Virus record (IMG/VR): IMGVR_UViG_3300042519_002574
Span: 1-64,000 of that record
Direction: 5' to 3' (one strand)
Length of the DNA: 64,000 nt
Source of the DNA: a virus
A model generated the notes under the pieces. That model saw nothing but the letters and a program-made list of their open reading frames with translations, had not been told where the DNA came from and ran no database searches. Below, piece by piece: positions 51,095 through 59,369 of this stretch; the stretch's first letter is position 1, and each line of letters begins with the position of its first letter. A program made the position numbers and the translations under genes.

Positions 51095-52544
51095 TTATCT
51101 AACTACTTGAGCATACAGATTCTTGGGAGAATAAATTACTGGTAAAACCATTGATCATTTTGTTACCACGTAAGCTCTTTATCCTACGTATCAGTAGTTT
51201 CATGTGTTATATCTACTGTTCAGACTATATCATCATCCACTTGGGATGTTCGGCACTCGTGGGTTTGTTACTGTCCGGTCTGGACTCGAAACCTAGTCGT
51301 TGAACCTTCAAAACCATTCCTGGTTAAGCTTGGCTGCTGATTGTCCACTTCTGGAGTTTCCAGCAATTCACCGAATTTTTACTACTTAATTACTTAAATA
51401 GGCGACTACAAAAAGTTTCAATCGCTTGCAAAACATCGTTGATAGGCACAGTTGTCTTCTCATAAACACGTACCATTACAGGAGATTCAGTACCTGTTAA
51501 TACACCATCTTTAACAACTTTCTGTTCTTCAGGAGTACCAATAGCTTGCTCACCCATTCCATCCTTGAGGAATACGAAGCAATTCTCATTAAGGAATCGA
51601 GCATTACTGATGTAGCTATCAATAGTATTAGTATTACCAGAGTAGGTATTATCTACTTGATAGAACTCATCATAATCCTTAATAGGAGGTAGGTTATTAG
51701 AAGCCATTACCTCTTGTAACATTGGGAAGCTAACAGAACCTACTTGTGCAAATCCAACTGATTGTCTAGCACGAGCAATAGTAGATGCTTGTTTCTGAAG
51801 ATCACGCAATGCAGTATTACTCATTACGATGAGATCAGGCTTGTAACCATTAGTATTGACATAAGTAGTTACAGCATCTTCTAAGTTAGCGATACCATCA
51901 GCATTAGCGTAGTCAGTCCACTTGTTCAACTTAGGAGATGCAGTGTTACCAGTAGCAACAAGAGCATCAGGGAAGTGGTTATAACTAGCACCAGGACGAC
52001 GGAAATCAATTGTCCATGCAACCTTAGTAATTGCATCAGATACACTCAATTGACCAGTCTGAACAACTTGCCAAGCCATGCTAGTAAGTCTATCAGCATG
52101 AGATTGGACGATCCCCTCAATGTGACCATAGAGATACTTAACGAGCATATCGTTAGTACCCTTAATGACGGAGTTATCAGTTAACTTCATGGTCATAACA
52201 CTAGCGCGTTTATAGGCAGCTTCTTCCATTGCCTTACGCATCTGTTTCTGAGTTACTTCATCGAATGAATAGCTATTACCTAACTTAGCTAGTTCACCGA
52301 TTACTCGACGGAAACCACCATGAGAGATAACTGGAGGTTCAGCACCAGGAGCAATAAAGTTCGCAACTGGTGTGAGACGTTCACTTACGTATGCTAGGAA
52401 CTCATCATCCTCATACGTCTTAATAGGCATGAATTGATCAATAAGTTTAGTTCTCTGACGCAGACGAGCAATAGTATCGTCTACTAGAGTTTCGGCAACT
52501 TTAGCTTGCAACTTATCGGTAAGAAAATTAGAAACTGAACCCAT
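51095..52544 (-). CDS. Major capsid protein, interrupted by a group I intron
   Basis: Builds the icosahedral shell. The start is placed at MGSVSNFLTDKLQAKV (52544); an upstream in-frame start would add an unlikely hydrophobic leader. HK97-like features include an N-terminal helical arm, RRVIGELAKLGNSYSFDEVT and the PDALVATGNT and LIVMSNTALRDLQ strands. Exon 1 runs 52544-51398, exon 2 runs 51138-51095. Splicing replaces the apparent ending LFK by LLIYSPKNLYAQVVR, giving 396 residues. TTTTTTCTTAC, a complement copy of the iterated word, sits directly before the start in place of a Shine-Dalgarno site. Confidence 0.8.
51139..51397 (-). ncRNA. Group I intron in the major capsid gene
   Basis: A 259-nt self-splicing intron on the - strand. 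The 5' splice site follows CTAT, whose last U pairs with G in an eight-pair P1 hairpin (CTATTTAA/TTAAGTAG, GTAA loop). Conserved core elements appear in order: P (AATTGCTGGAAA, about 51360-51371), Q (AATCAGCAGCCAAGC), R (GTTCAACGACTAG, 51293-51305) and S (GATATAGTCTGAAC, 51218-51231), followed by hairpins CAGTAG/CTACTG (P9) and two more. The final G at 51139 precedes exon 2 (TAATTT), which can form P10 with the TAATTA of the P1 loop region. Confidence 0.85.
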
Positions 52545-52614
52545 AGTAAGAAAAAAGTAGGATAATGGGCGCGATAACATACATCATTAACATACGTCAT
52601 TAACGCCCGGTTAG

Positions 52615-53469
52615 TTAGAATTTGTAAGCGAAATTGATACCAGGGAATCGTCTAGCAATATCACCATCGAAGTATGGTAGATACTGGATACGAACACCAT
52701 TAGCAATAGTATAGAGAGCTAGATCCTTAGCTGTTGCAACAGTATAATCAACTGCATGAACATGAAGTCCTACAATTGCATTAACTCTAACACCGATATT
52801 AGTACCAATAGGTAGAGCTACACTTGCGTTACCAGTTAATGTAATAACACCAGTTGTGTAATCAATAGATGCAATAGTACCAACAGCAGTTGCATTAGGA
52901 ACTAGAGTTGCACTAGATAATGCAGCACTAGTTACAGTACCAGCAGTTGTAATGGCGCGGTTAGTAAGTCCATCAACTGCAAAGATAAATACCTTGTTAG
53001 TAATAGATGCTGCACGAACTAAATCAGATAATCCAGCAGTAGCATTAATAGCAGTAGCAACTTCACTAGCAGTAGTTGTAGTATTGTTAGTTGTTGCAGT
53101 TGCAGTTGCAGTTAAACCTTCTACAGTAACAGTTACAGTTTGAGCAGCAGTTACAGTAGTGATAGTTAGCGTAGAATATGGTTCAACTACAGTTAATACA
53201 TCACCAGCAACAAAGATATTAGTTGGAGATGCAGTTACAGTTGCAGCACCAGTAGCAGTTACAGCAGTTAACTTAGTACGAGGTAGGAAGCGCAGTACGT
53301 TACCTACTTGAGCAACAAATAGTCCAGCAGGAACTTGTTTGCGAGCTTCAGTATTAAGACTAATGTAAGTATTCTGCACAGTTGCCGACACATTAGGATG
53401 ATTACCATCACTGAATGCGAGAATGGCAGGATCAACTAGAAACGTTTGAGATTGATTGAAATAAGGCAT
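52615..53469 (-). CDS. Head decoration or capsid-associated protein candidate, 284 aa
   Basis: A Thr/Ala/Val-rich beta protein encoded between the scaffold and the major capsid gene. N-terminal FLVDPAILAFSDGNHPNV and VPAGLFVAQVGNVLRFLPRT are followed by low-complexity Thr-rich beta strands (TATATATTNNTTTTASEV). Such proteins sit on the outer capsid. The assignment is from position and composition. Confidence 0.55.
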   Translation of the reverse strand: MPYFNQSQTFLVDPAILAFSDGNHPNVSATVQNTYISLNTEARKQVPAGLFVAQVGNVLRFLPRTKLTAVTATGAATVTASPTNIFVAGDVLTVVEPYSTLTITTVTAAQTVTVTVEGLTATATATTNNTTTTASEVATAINATAGLSDLVRAASITNKVFIFAVDGLTNRAITTAGTVTSAALSSATLVPNATAVGTIASIDYTTGVITLTGNASVALPIGTNIGVRVNAIVGLHVHAVDYTVATAKDLALYTIANGVRIQYLPYFDGDIARRFPGINFAYKF

Positions 53470-53472
53470 AGT

Positions 53473-54384
53473 TTATGAACGATATTTTTTAATGTAGTTA
53501 GCAGCAATAGAACTCAAATCAGCTTCTTCATCTAATTCTTCTTCATCAAGAACTTCCTCAGCGAAGAATCCCATTTCCATAGCTGGCATACGGTCGAAGA
53601 TTTCAAGTACAGTATTCATTGCATAGAGTTGAGTTGCAGGATCAACTTCGTTCTCAGCACACACGGTACTAAATGCCGCGATACGTTCATTAGCACTGAA
53701 GTTACCCAGTAGAGATTGAACTGCAAATGGAGTCATCTTACCAGCTTCTACAAGAGCGTAAGCACGTTCAGCTACATCAGCTAGAGCTTCTTTAATCTCA
53801 GTGTTGCGTTTAAATTCGGCGAACTCACTGTTCTGGTATGTAGCATAGTCAGCTTCCTGGTCTTCTTCATCTAATTCTTCATTCGTATCTAAGTAATCAT
53901 TGATGTCTTCACCACGACTTTCAATACCCATAACTAATAGTTGATTTTCAGTAGCTTCATCAAGTCCGAGAACTTCAGATAGTGCTAATGAGAGATTATC
54001 AGTAGGAGCAATTTCACCTTCAATGATACCAAGTAATACATCAGGATTACATTCTAGAGCATCACTGAGATCAATTAGATATTCCTCAATGTCATCATAA
54101 CCAGCAGCTTCGCCAAGTTCAAGTAACGCTGCACCATATTCACTACCTACACTAAATTCGGCAACTTCATCACCAGTAGAGTAAGCAGCTTCACCAACTA
54201 CATCATAGATATCTTCTTCATCAATTTCTAATTCAGCAGCAATGCGTTCTTGTAGGTCGAGATATGCTTGAGTCATGCGTTGCTTATATTCGTCCTTCAA
54301 CATCACACCAGCGGCAACTGCATTTTGTAGATTCTCAACTAAATCCGCAAATAGTTGATTGTGATATTCAATAGCTTCGTTCAT
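53473..54384 (-). CDS. Capsid scaffolding protein candidate, acidic, 303 aa
   Basis: Very acidic and mainly helical, encoded between the protease and the capsid genes, as scaffolds usually are. Acidic runs include EEEDQ and EEVLDEEELDEEADLSSI near the C-terminus, and LELGEAAGYDDIEEYLIDL. The scaffold would guide shell assembly and be degraded by the phage protease. A short AEFKRN sequence recalls the AEFxR elements of the protease and the tagged neighbours. Confidence 0.6.
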   Translation of the reverse strand: MNEAIEYHNQLFADLVENLQNAVAAGVMLKDEYKQRMTQAYLDLQERIAAELEIDEEDIYDVVGEAAYSTGDEVAEFSVGSEYGAALLELGEAAGYDDIEEYLIDLSDALECNPDVLLGIIEGEIAPTDNLSLALSEVLGLDEATENQLLVMGIESRGEDINDYLDTNEELDEEDQEADYATYQNSEFAEFKRNTEIKEALADVAERAYALVEAGKMTPFAVQSLLGNFSANERIAAFSTVCAENEVDPATQLYAMNTVLEIFDRMPAMEMGFFAEEVLDEEELDEEADLSSIAANYIKKYRS

Positions 54385-54396
54385 AATACGTCTTAG

Positions 54397-54678
54397 TTAT
54401 TTGTTTTGTTGTTTATATGCGTGTCTTATACCGAGTCCTGTACCAATGGCTAATCCAGCAGCACTACCTCTTAATGTTCTACGAAATGTATTTTTAGGGT
54501 TACTAGATATTAAACCTAAGACTCCACCGATTTGCGCTCCATTAGCTGCACCACTAGCAGCTTCACTAGTTAATGTAGCTCTACCTAATTTACGTAAGCT
54601 AAACTTGCGAGGTTTCTTATCCTTACTACCAGGAGTCCTAGCGAAATCAGCTATTCGGTAGTCAGATAATAACTGCAT
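54397..54678 (-). CDS. Tagged glycine-zipper protein (tag A), 93 aa
   Basis: Starts MQLLSDYRIADFARTPGSKD followed by KKPRKFSLRKL, a clear tag A. The rest is alanine/glycine-rich (EAASGAANGAQIGGVLGLIS and GSAAGLAIGTGLGIRH), so a small tag-plus-zipper protein. It overlaps its upstream neighbour by one base and lies between scaffold and protease genes, strongly linking the tag family to head morphogenesis. Confidence 0.65.
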   Translation of the reverse strand: MQLLSDYRIADFARTPGSKDKKPRKFSLRKLGRATLTSEAASGAANGAQIGGVLGLISSNPKNTFRRTLRGSAAGLAIGTGLGIRHAYKQQNK

Positions 54679-55205
54679 TATTTTTTCTTACCTTTCTTAT
54701 ATGCTTTGTAAATACCATAACCTCCAGCCGCAGCCGTAGCAGCACCTAATACAGCTAATCCAGGAGCAGATGTAGCTAACGCAGCAGCTTGTTGACCACG
54801 TAGACTTGCAAACTTACTAGCTTTACCAGCAGCACCTTTAACACTATCAAATGCACGTCCAGGTGCGCCTTTATAATCGTAGTTCTTAACTCTATCACCC
54901 ATATCTTTAAGTGATTGAACATCTCTATCAAATTGACCTTTAGCTCCACCACGAGCAGCTAAATAACCTTTAGCATCAAAATTCTTTTGTGCTTTACGCA
55001 TATCATATTCTGGTTTACCATATCTCATACCAGCAGCTCCAAGTCCGCCTAATCCAACTGCACCAGCACCAATACCAGCATATAAACCAGCACGAGATTT
55101 ACGTTTCTTCTTATCCTTACCTCTCGCGAAATCAGCGTTGTCGCTAGTTAATGATTCAAATTCTGCCATCGTATAGGCAGCAATAGGACGTTTTGTATAA
55201 TTCAT
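54678..55205 (-). CDS. Tagged glycine-zipper protein (tag A), 175 aa
   Basis: Residues 7-18 (PIAAYTMAEFES) resemble the protease's PIAAFSMAEMEA, and then tag A follows (ADFARGKDKKKRKSR). Next comes a strong glycine zipper (GIGAGAVGLGGLGAAGMRYG), a charged middle and a second Ala/Gly-rich segment (LAVLGAATAAAGGYGIY) before a lysine tail. The shared PIAA...MAE motif may be a processing site of the phage protease. Confidence 0.65.
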   Translation of the reverse strand: MNYTKRPIAAYTMAEFESLTSDNADFARGKDKKKRKSRAGLYAGIGAGAVGLGGLGAAGMRYGKPEYDMRKAQKNFDAKGYLAARGGAKGQFDRDVQSLKDMGDRVKNYDYKGAPGRAFDSVKGAAGKASKFASLRGQQAAALATSAPGLAVLGAATAAAGGYGIYKAYKKGKKK

Positions 55206-55210
55206 AGACG

Positions 55211-56422
55211 TTAGTTATAGTTATTTATTACAGTTTGTTTCTTACCACTTAATCCACGGTATGCTCCAACTAATGCACCAGTTCCAACTAATGCACCAGT
55301 ACCGATAGCTAAACCTTTACCAGTTTTAGTCTTCAATGCAGTTTTACCAGCTTGATAAGTTGCAGATCCGTATTTACGTAATCTTCCAGCTTTAACTTGT
55401 TTCTGCTGTGCAACTTTATTAACAAATGATTGTTTAACATCATCTGCATCTTTACTAACGCGATTAATAACACGTTTACCTAAATTCTTAACACCATCAA
55501 TCAACCCGAACTCAGCACGATTAACTGCTTCCATCTCAGCCATACTAAATGCTGCAATAGGTAATCCACTAGCATAACGAGCGTTAGGATCATTAGGAGG
55601 CATACCCCAATTCTGTTGTTGACCTTGAGCTTGATAACCTTGCACTTGGTTCGGATAAGATCCACCATTAGCTTCCTGCATCATAGGATCTTGTTCTTCC
55701 TCACCAGATCCAATCAACGTAAGAAAACGAGTGGCGAAATCATTAATAGCTTGATACTGTACTTCTTCACGACTCTGACCGTTAAGTGCTTGTTCATCAA
55801 TAGTCTGAATAGTTTCAGTTAGTTCCCATAACTTATTAGTTAAATCTTCGTATTGATTACGAATCTTATCTAACATATCATCACTGTTCTCTAAGTCGTC
55901 AAATGTAAGTGCATCTGATTCAAATTCGGCACGTTTAAATAGACTTAGATTAGCAATGGCGGGATTAGGTGTTGCACTAATTTCACGTATTGCATTACTT
56001 ACTACATCAATGCCAGGACTAAGTGTGTTTAATAATCCTTCATTTAACTGACGTATTGCTTCACCACTTTTAATTGCGATTTGATTAACAAAGATACCTA
56101 ACTTACCAGTTAATCCCTTATCATCAGCACCAGGAAAATTATCTTCATTAATAGTAGTGCATTGAAATTGAGATTCTACATCTCCAATAACACTAGATTG
56201 CTCCTTCTTATGATCCATCAATACTGGAATGCGAGTCTTAGCAAATAACGCATTAGAGTTACTAACTATCTCACGTATTCTAGCTGGACTAAATGTATGT
56301 GTTCTCTTCTTAGAGTCAACATGAGTACCTTCAATTAGGACTAATCCTTTCTTAATTACCTTATTAGGTGACTCACTTATTGTTTCTAAATTAGAAGCTG
56401 AAAAATAAGCTAATTTATTCAT
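55211..56422 (-). CDS. Prohead protease candidate with C-terminal glycine-zipper domain
   Basis: Residues 25-170 resemble capsid maturation proteases of the Mu gpI type: GLVLIEGTHVDSKKRTHTF, ARIREIV, PVLMDHKK followed by SVIGDVE, LLNTLSPGIDVV and IREISATPNPAIANLSLF. A Gln/Asn-rich linker follows (residues about 240-280), then PIAAFSMAEMEAVNRAEFG and a basic and glycine-rich tail (GKGLAIGTGALVGTGALVGA), like the family of tagged proteins. It precedes scaffold and capsid genes in the usual order. The catalytic residues cannot be assigned with certainty. Confidence 0.65.
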   Translation of the reverse strand: MNKLAYFSASNLETISESPNKVIKKGLVLIEGTHVDSKKRTHTFSPARIREIVSNSNALFAKTRIPVLMDHKKEQSSVIGDVESQFQCTTINEDNFPGADDKGLTGKLGIFVNQIAIKSGEAIRQLNEGLLNTLSPGIDVVSNAIREISATPNPAIANLSLFKRAEFESDALTFDDLENSDDMLDKIRNQYEDLTNKLWELTETIQTIDEQALNGQSREEVQYQAINDFATRFLTLIGSGEEEQDPMMQEANGGSYPNQVQGYQAQGQQQNWGMPPNDPNARYASGLPIAAFSMAEMEAVNRAEFGLIDGVKNLGKRVINRVSKDADDVKQSFVNKVAQQKQVKAGRLRKYGSATYQAGKTALKTKTGKGLAIGTGALVGTGALVGAYRGLSGKKQTVINNYN

Positions 56423-56514
56423 ACTTGTTTATTGTGATTTAACTCCTACTAGCTCTATATGTTTCATAATAGTGAATATAATAGACATAGTGGGTTATTG
56501 TTCTTAATAAGCAC
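56423..56514 (+). promoter_or_regulatory. Divergent intergenic region with a -10 element
   Basis: TATAAT at 56477-56482 faces the + strand HTH gene, about 30 nt upstream of its ATG; no convincing -35 was found. The opposite side would carry the promoter of the head operon, which I could not identify. Confidence 0.4.
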
Positions 56515-56727
56515 ATGATAGATAAACGTAAGTTAATCGGTAACAAAATTAAACGAGCTAGACAAGAAGCTAATTTAACTCAGGAACAGTTAGCTAAGGA
56601 ACTATTTATGCAGAGAAGTGTATTAAGTAAGATAGAGACAGGTAAGTATTCTGTAGCAGCAGATAGACTAGGCAACTTTAGTCGAGCATTAAATAAAAAA
56701 ATAATCTATTTTCTAAGTGACATCTAA
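56515..56727 (+). CDS. Small XRE/Cro-like helix-turn-helix regulator, 70 aa
   Basis: A typical HTH_3 protein: IGNKIKRARQEANLTQEQLA, then QRSVLSKIETGKYSV. It would bind an operator, perhaps in the divergent spacer that controls the head operon. The stop overlaps the next ATG (TAATG). It starts a three-gene + strand unit in the - strand head region. Confidence 0.85.
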   Translation: MIDKRKLIGNKIKRARQEANLTQEQLAKELFMQRSVLSKIETGKYSVAADRLGNFSRALNKKIIYFLSDI

Positions 56728-57821
56728 TGGTTAAAGTTAAATCACATACACGTAAAGGTAAAACTGTTAAAAGTTATGATAGAAAAAATAACTTATTAAC
56801 TAAATTGGTTATTGGTGGAACATTGGGAGGATTAGGTTTATTAGCATTGAGAAAAGGTAAAGTACCACCTGTTGTTACTGAAATACCGGTTAGACCAACT
56901 GCATCTATTGTACCTATAACAGATCCTACAAGATTATTATCACCAGCTAAACCAACAAAGTTAACTCCATTCTATATTTATCATTTAGATAGAAATAAGA
57001 AACAGATAATTAAACAGAACGGTTTAAATAATATAGTTGACAATAAGATTGACTTTGTAAAAGATAAAAAAAGAATGGAACAAGAATTAAAAGGTATAAA
57101 GTTAAGTGAAGCTTGGGATAATTATAGATTAGCAAATGAGTTGGAATATAACCGACAATGGTTGCAACATTTAAAGAGAAATTTAAGAAAGAGGAAAATT
57201 AAAAAAGGGGTAAGAAAAAAGGAATTGAATAAACTATTTAATTTATCAGATGAAATTAATAATTATAATAATCAAATTAAAAATAAAGGTAAATTAACTA
57301 AACGATTAAGTAATTTAGGTATTATTGAGCGAGGTAAATTTGATTCTGTTTTTCCTCAAGAAAAGTTATATAGAAACAAAGAATTAAGTAATAATCCAGT
57401 TAAAATATTATCGAGAAATCTGCAAGATATTAAATCTGGTAATCTAAGTAAAGAAGAACGTAAAGAGCGAGTTAAACAAATTAAAAAAGGTTTAGATGTG
57501 TTGAAGAAGTACGGTCAATATAATAACTACAATAATACAAATATGTTTATTCTGTCTGATGTTGGACAATCTAATTACGCAAGAAGATATGGTAGCAAGA
57601 ATAAAAAGAAAAAGTTAGTTAATAAACCTATTAGTAGTAATACTAATTTAATGTTAGGTACTTTAACTGGTGCAAATTTAGGAATATTAGTTGATGGTGC
57701 TAAAAATAATAGAACCTATTCACAATCATTACTAAGAGGTAAACCCGGATTAATTGGTGGTTTAATTGGACTTGGTAGTGCATACGGTATTAATAGATTA
57801 ACAAATAAAAACAATGGTTAA
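56727..57821 (+). CDS. Double-tagged protein, 364 aa
   Basis: Tag B at the N-terminus (VKVKSHTRKGKTVKSYDRK), then a glycine-rich hydrophobic segment (LGGLGLLALRKGK). A lysine-rich middle begins TPFYIYHLDRNKKQIIKQNG, faintly similar to the H-x-x-x-x-N start of PARP/DarT-like folds. Near residue 272 a complete tag A begins (MFILSDVGQSNYARRYGSKN) followed by another glycine-rich tail. It looks like two family members fused end to end; a separate start at that internal ATG is possible. Confidence 0.55.
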   Translation: MVKVKSHTRKGKTVKSYDRKNNLLTKLVIGGTLGGLGLLALRKGKVPPVVTEIPVRPTASIVPITDPTRLLSPAKPTKLTPFYIYHLDRNKKQIIKQNGLNNIVDNKIDFVKDKKRMEQELKGIKLSEAWDNYRLANELEYNRQWLQHLKRNLRKRKIKKGVRKKELNKLFNLSDEINNYNNQIKNKGKLTKRLSNLGIIERGKFDSVFPQEKLYRNKELSNNPVKILSRNLQDIKSGNLSKEERKERVKQIKKGLDVLKKYGQYNNYNNTNMFILSDVGQSNYARRYGSKNKKKKLVNKPISSNTNLMLGTLTGANLGILVDGAKNNRTYSQSLLRGKPGLIGGLIGLGSAYGINRLTNKNNG

Positions 57822-58650
57822 ACAAGACGTTAAAGTTAAATCGTATGTAAGGAAAGGTAAACTAGTTAAACAGTACCAACGTAAACAAGACAGTGCATTA
57901 GTTAAAGCAACTATAGTTACTGCAAGTACACTTGGACTAACTGCTGCTAGTTACCTATTACTAAAACGACGTTATATAGGTAACTTAGATAAAGCAGCTA
58001 AGTCAATTAAAGTCAAACCTAATGTGGGTATTATATTAAAGAATAATATTGATGATATTACATTTACTATAGGTGGATTTGGTGGAGTTGCTGCAAATGA
58101 AGGAGCATTAAAACAAGCTGAAGGATTAACAACTGCTTTACAACGAGCAACGCCTGTTAAGGTAAGAAAAAATATACAGTTCATATCATTAGATCACACC
58201 TTTAAATTACAGACGATAGATAATAATGATCCGGCTTATTTCCCTAAGTTAGTTAAAAAAGTAAGTGAACCATTCTTCAGTGGTCGCAACGATGAATCAA
58301 TTAAATTAGCTGAAGATATTTATAGTTGGCACATTAAAAATCCAACTAAACGAATAAGTATAGTTGGATATAGTGCTGGAGGTAATATGGCTAGAGATAT
58401 TCAATACATTTTAAATAAACGAGGCATTAAAGTTAAAGTAGCAACTATTGGAACAAGTGACTTTAAATTATTACCAACTAAGAATGATCTTAATATAATG
58501 GGTGATAAAGATTGGTTCGAGAAGTTACGTGCGCCAAACTCAGTTGTAATACCTAACGTTAATAGTCATAGATTAGATGCTTATTTAACAAATGCAGATA
58601 CCAGAAGTAATGTAACTAAACCTATTATTAAACATCTATATAATAACTAA
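57814..58650 (+). CDS. Tagged alpha/beta hydrolase
   Basis: Starts with tag B (VKVKSYVRKGKLVKQYQRK) and a hydrophobic segment (TASTLGLTAASYLLLK, residues 35-50). The C-terminal domain is an alpha/beta hydrolase: FTIGGFGGVAANEG near residue 85, the nucleophile elbow ISIVGYSAGGNMARDI near residue 185, an acidic loop (MGDKDWFEKL) and a C-terminal His (NVNSHRLDAYL). It could act as a lipase, esterase or peptidase delivered to the host. It overlaps its upstream gene by 8 nt. Confidence 0.65.
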   Translation: MVKQDVKVKSYVRKGKLVKQYQRKQDSALVKATIVTASTLGLTAASYLLLKRRYIGNLDKAAKSIKVKPNVGIILKNNIDDITFTIGGFGGVAANEGALKQAEGLTTALQRATPVKVRKNIQFISLDHTFKLQTIDNNDPAYFPKLVKKVSEPFFSGRNDESIKLAEDIYSWHIKNPTKRISIVGYSAGGNMARDIQYILNKRGIKVKVATIGTSDFKLLPTKNDLNIMGDKDWFEKLRAPNSVVIPNVNSHRLDAYLTNADTRSNVTKPIIKHLYNN

Positions 58651-59369
58651 GTTGACTTCTTAGGTCTACCACGTTTACGTTTAACTGGAGTTGCTGGATT
58701 TGGAGTTCCTGGATTAACTCCTAACTGTTGTTTAAGTTTCTTAGCTAATGCTTTACGAGTTGCACGTCTATCTTCAATATTACTAGCTCCCTTATAACTA
58801 AAGTCTTTATTAGTCTTGATAGCTAAATATAGATCATTATCTGAATTATAGTTAACTGAAGTTAGTTTACCACGTGCATTATTAACTCGTTTATTAAGTG
58901 TTGCATCATTACGTTTAATACGTCTAGTAATTAAACTATCTTCACGTTTAGTAAACGGTTGTATATTAACTGCTTCACTTGGTAAGTTATCTAATTCGCG
59001 TATGTATTTACGTCTAGCGTCTCTAGTCATAGCTCCACCAGTTACACTAGCTGCCATAATATTACCAGTTGTATTAGTGATAGGTTGACTTATAGTTTTA
59101 GCAGTTTTATTAAATACGCGCTTAACAGTTGGACTAACCTTATTTACAATCTTCTCACTTAACTGAGCTATGTTGCGACGATATTTAAATGCAGTTAATA
59201 AACCTGCTATAGAAGTCGCGCCTATAAGTCCTTTACTAAGATTGGTTAACTTCTTCTTACCATCCTTATCTCGTTTAAATAACTTATCCGTTACTTTAGT
59301 TAGTACACGATTATAACCACGTACTAACTTACCTTTACGAACTGATTGTTTTACTTTAACTTGTTTCAT
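58647..59369 (-). CDS. Tagged protein (tag B) with AT-hook end, 240 aa
   Basis: Tag B (VKVKQSVRKGKLVRGYNR) leads a basic protein with a short hydrophobic region (GLIGATSIAGLLTAFKYRR). The last residues, PVKRKRGRPKKST, contain the AT-hook core R-G-R-P, a minor-groove DNA-binding motif. DNA binding inside the head is therefore likely. Its stop codon overlaps that of the convergent hydrolase gene. Confidence 0.6.
   Translation of the reverse strand: MKQVKVKQSVRKGKLVRGYNRVLTKVTDKLFKRDKDGKKKLTNLSKGLIGATSIAGLLTAFKYRRNIAQLSEKIVNKVSPTVKRVFNKTAKTISQPITNTTGNIMAASVTGGAMTRDARRKYIRELDNLPSEAVNIQPFTKREDSLITRRIKRNDATLNKRVNNARGKLTSVNYNSDNDLYLAIKTNKDFSYKGASNIEDRRATRKALAKKLKQQLGVNPGTPNPATPVKRKRGRPKKST

Noticed and set aside
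51060-51360. Extra tRNA genes in the structured region after the capsid gene
   Set aside because: The structure is explained by the group I intron; no cloverleaf with a T loop exists.
51380-51400. Capsid gene ending at LFK with TAA at 51390
   Set aside because: The stop lies inside the P1 hairpin of a group I intron with a complete core; the spliced frame continues for 15 sensible residues.
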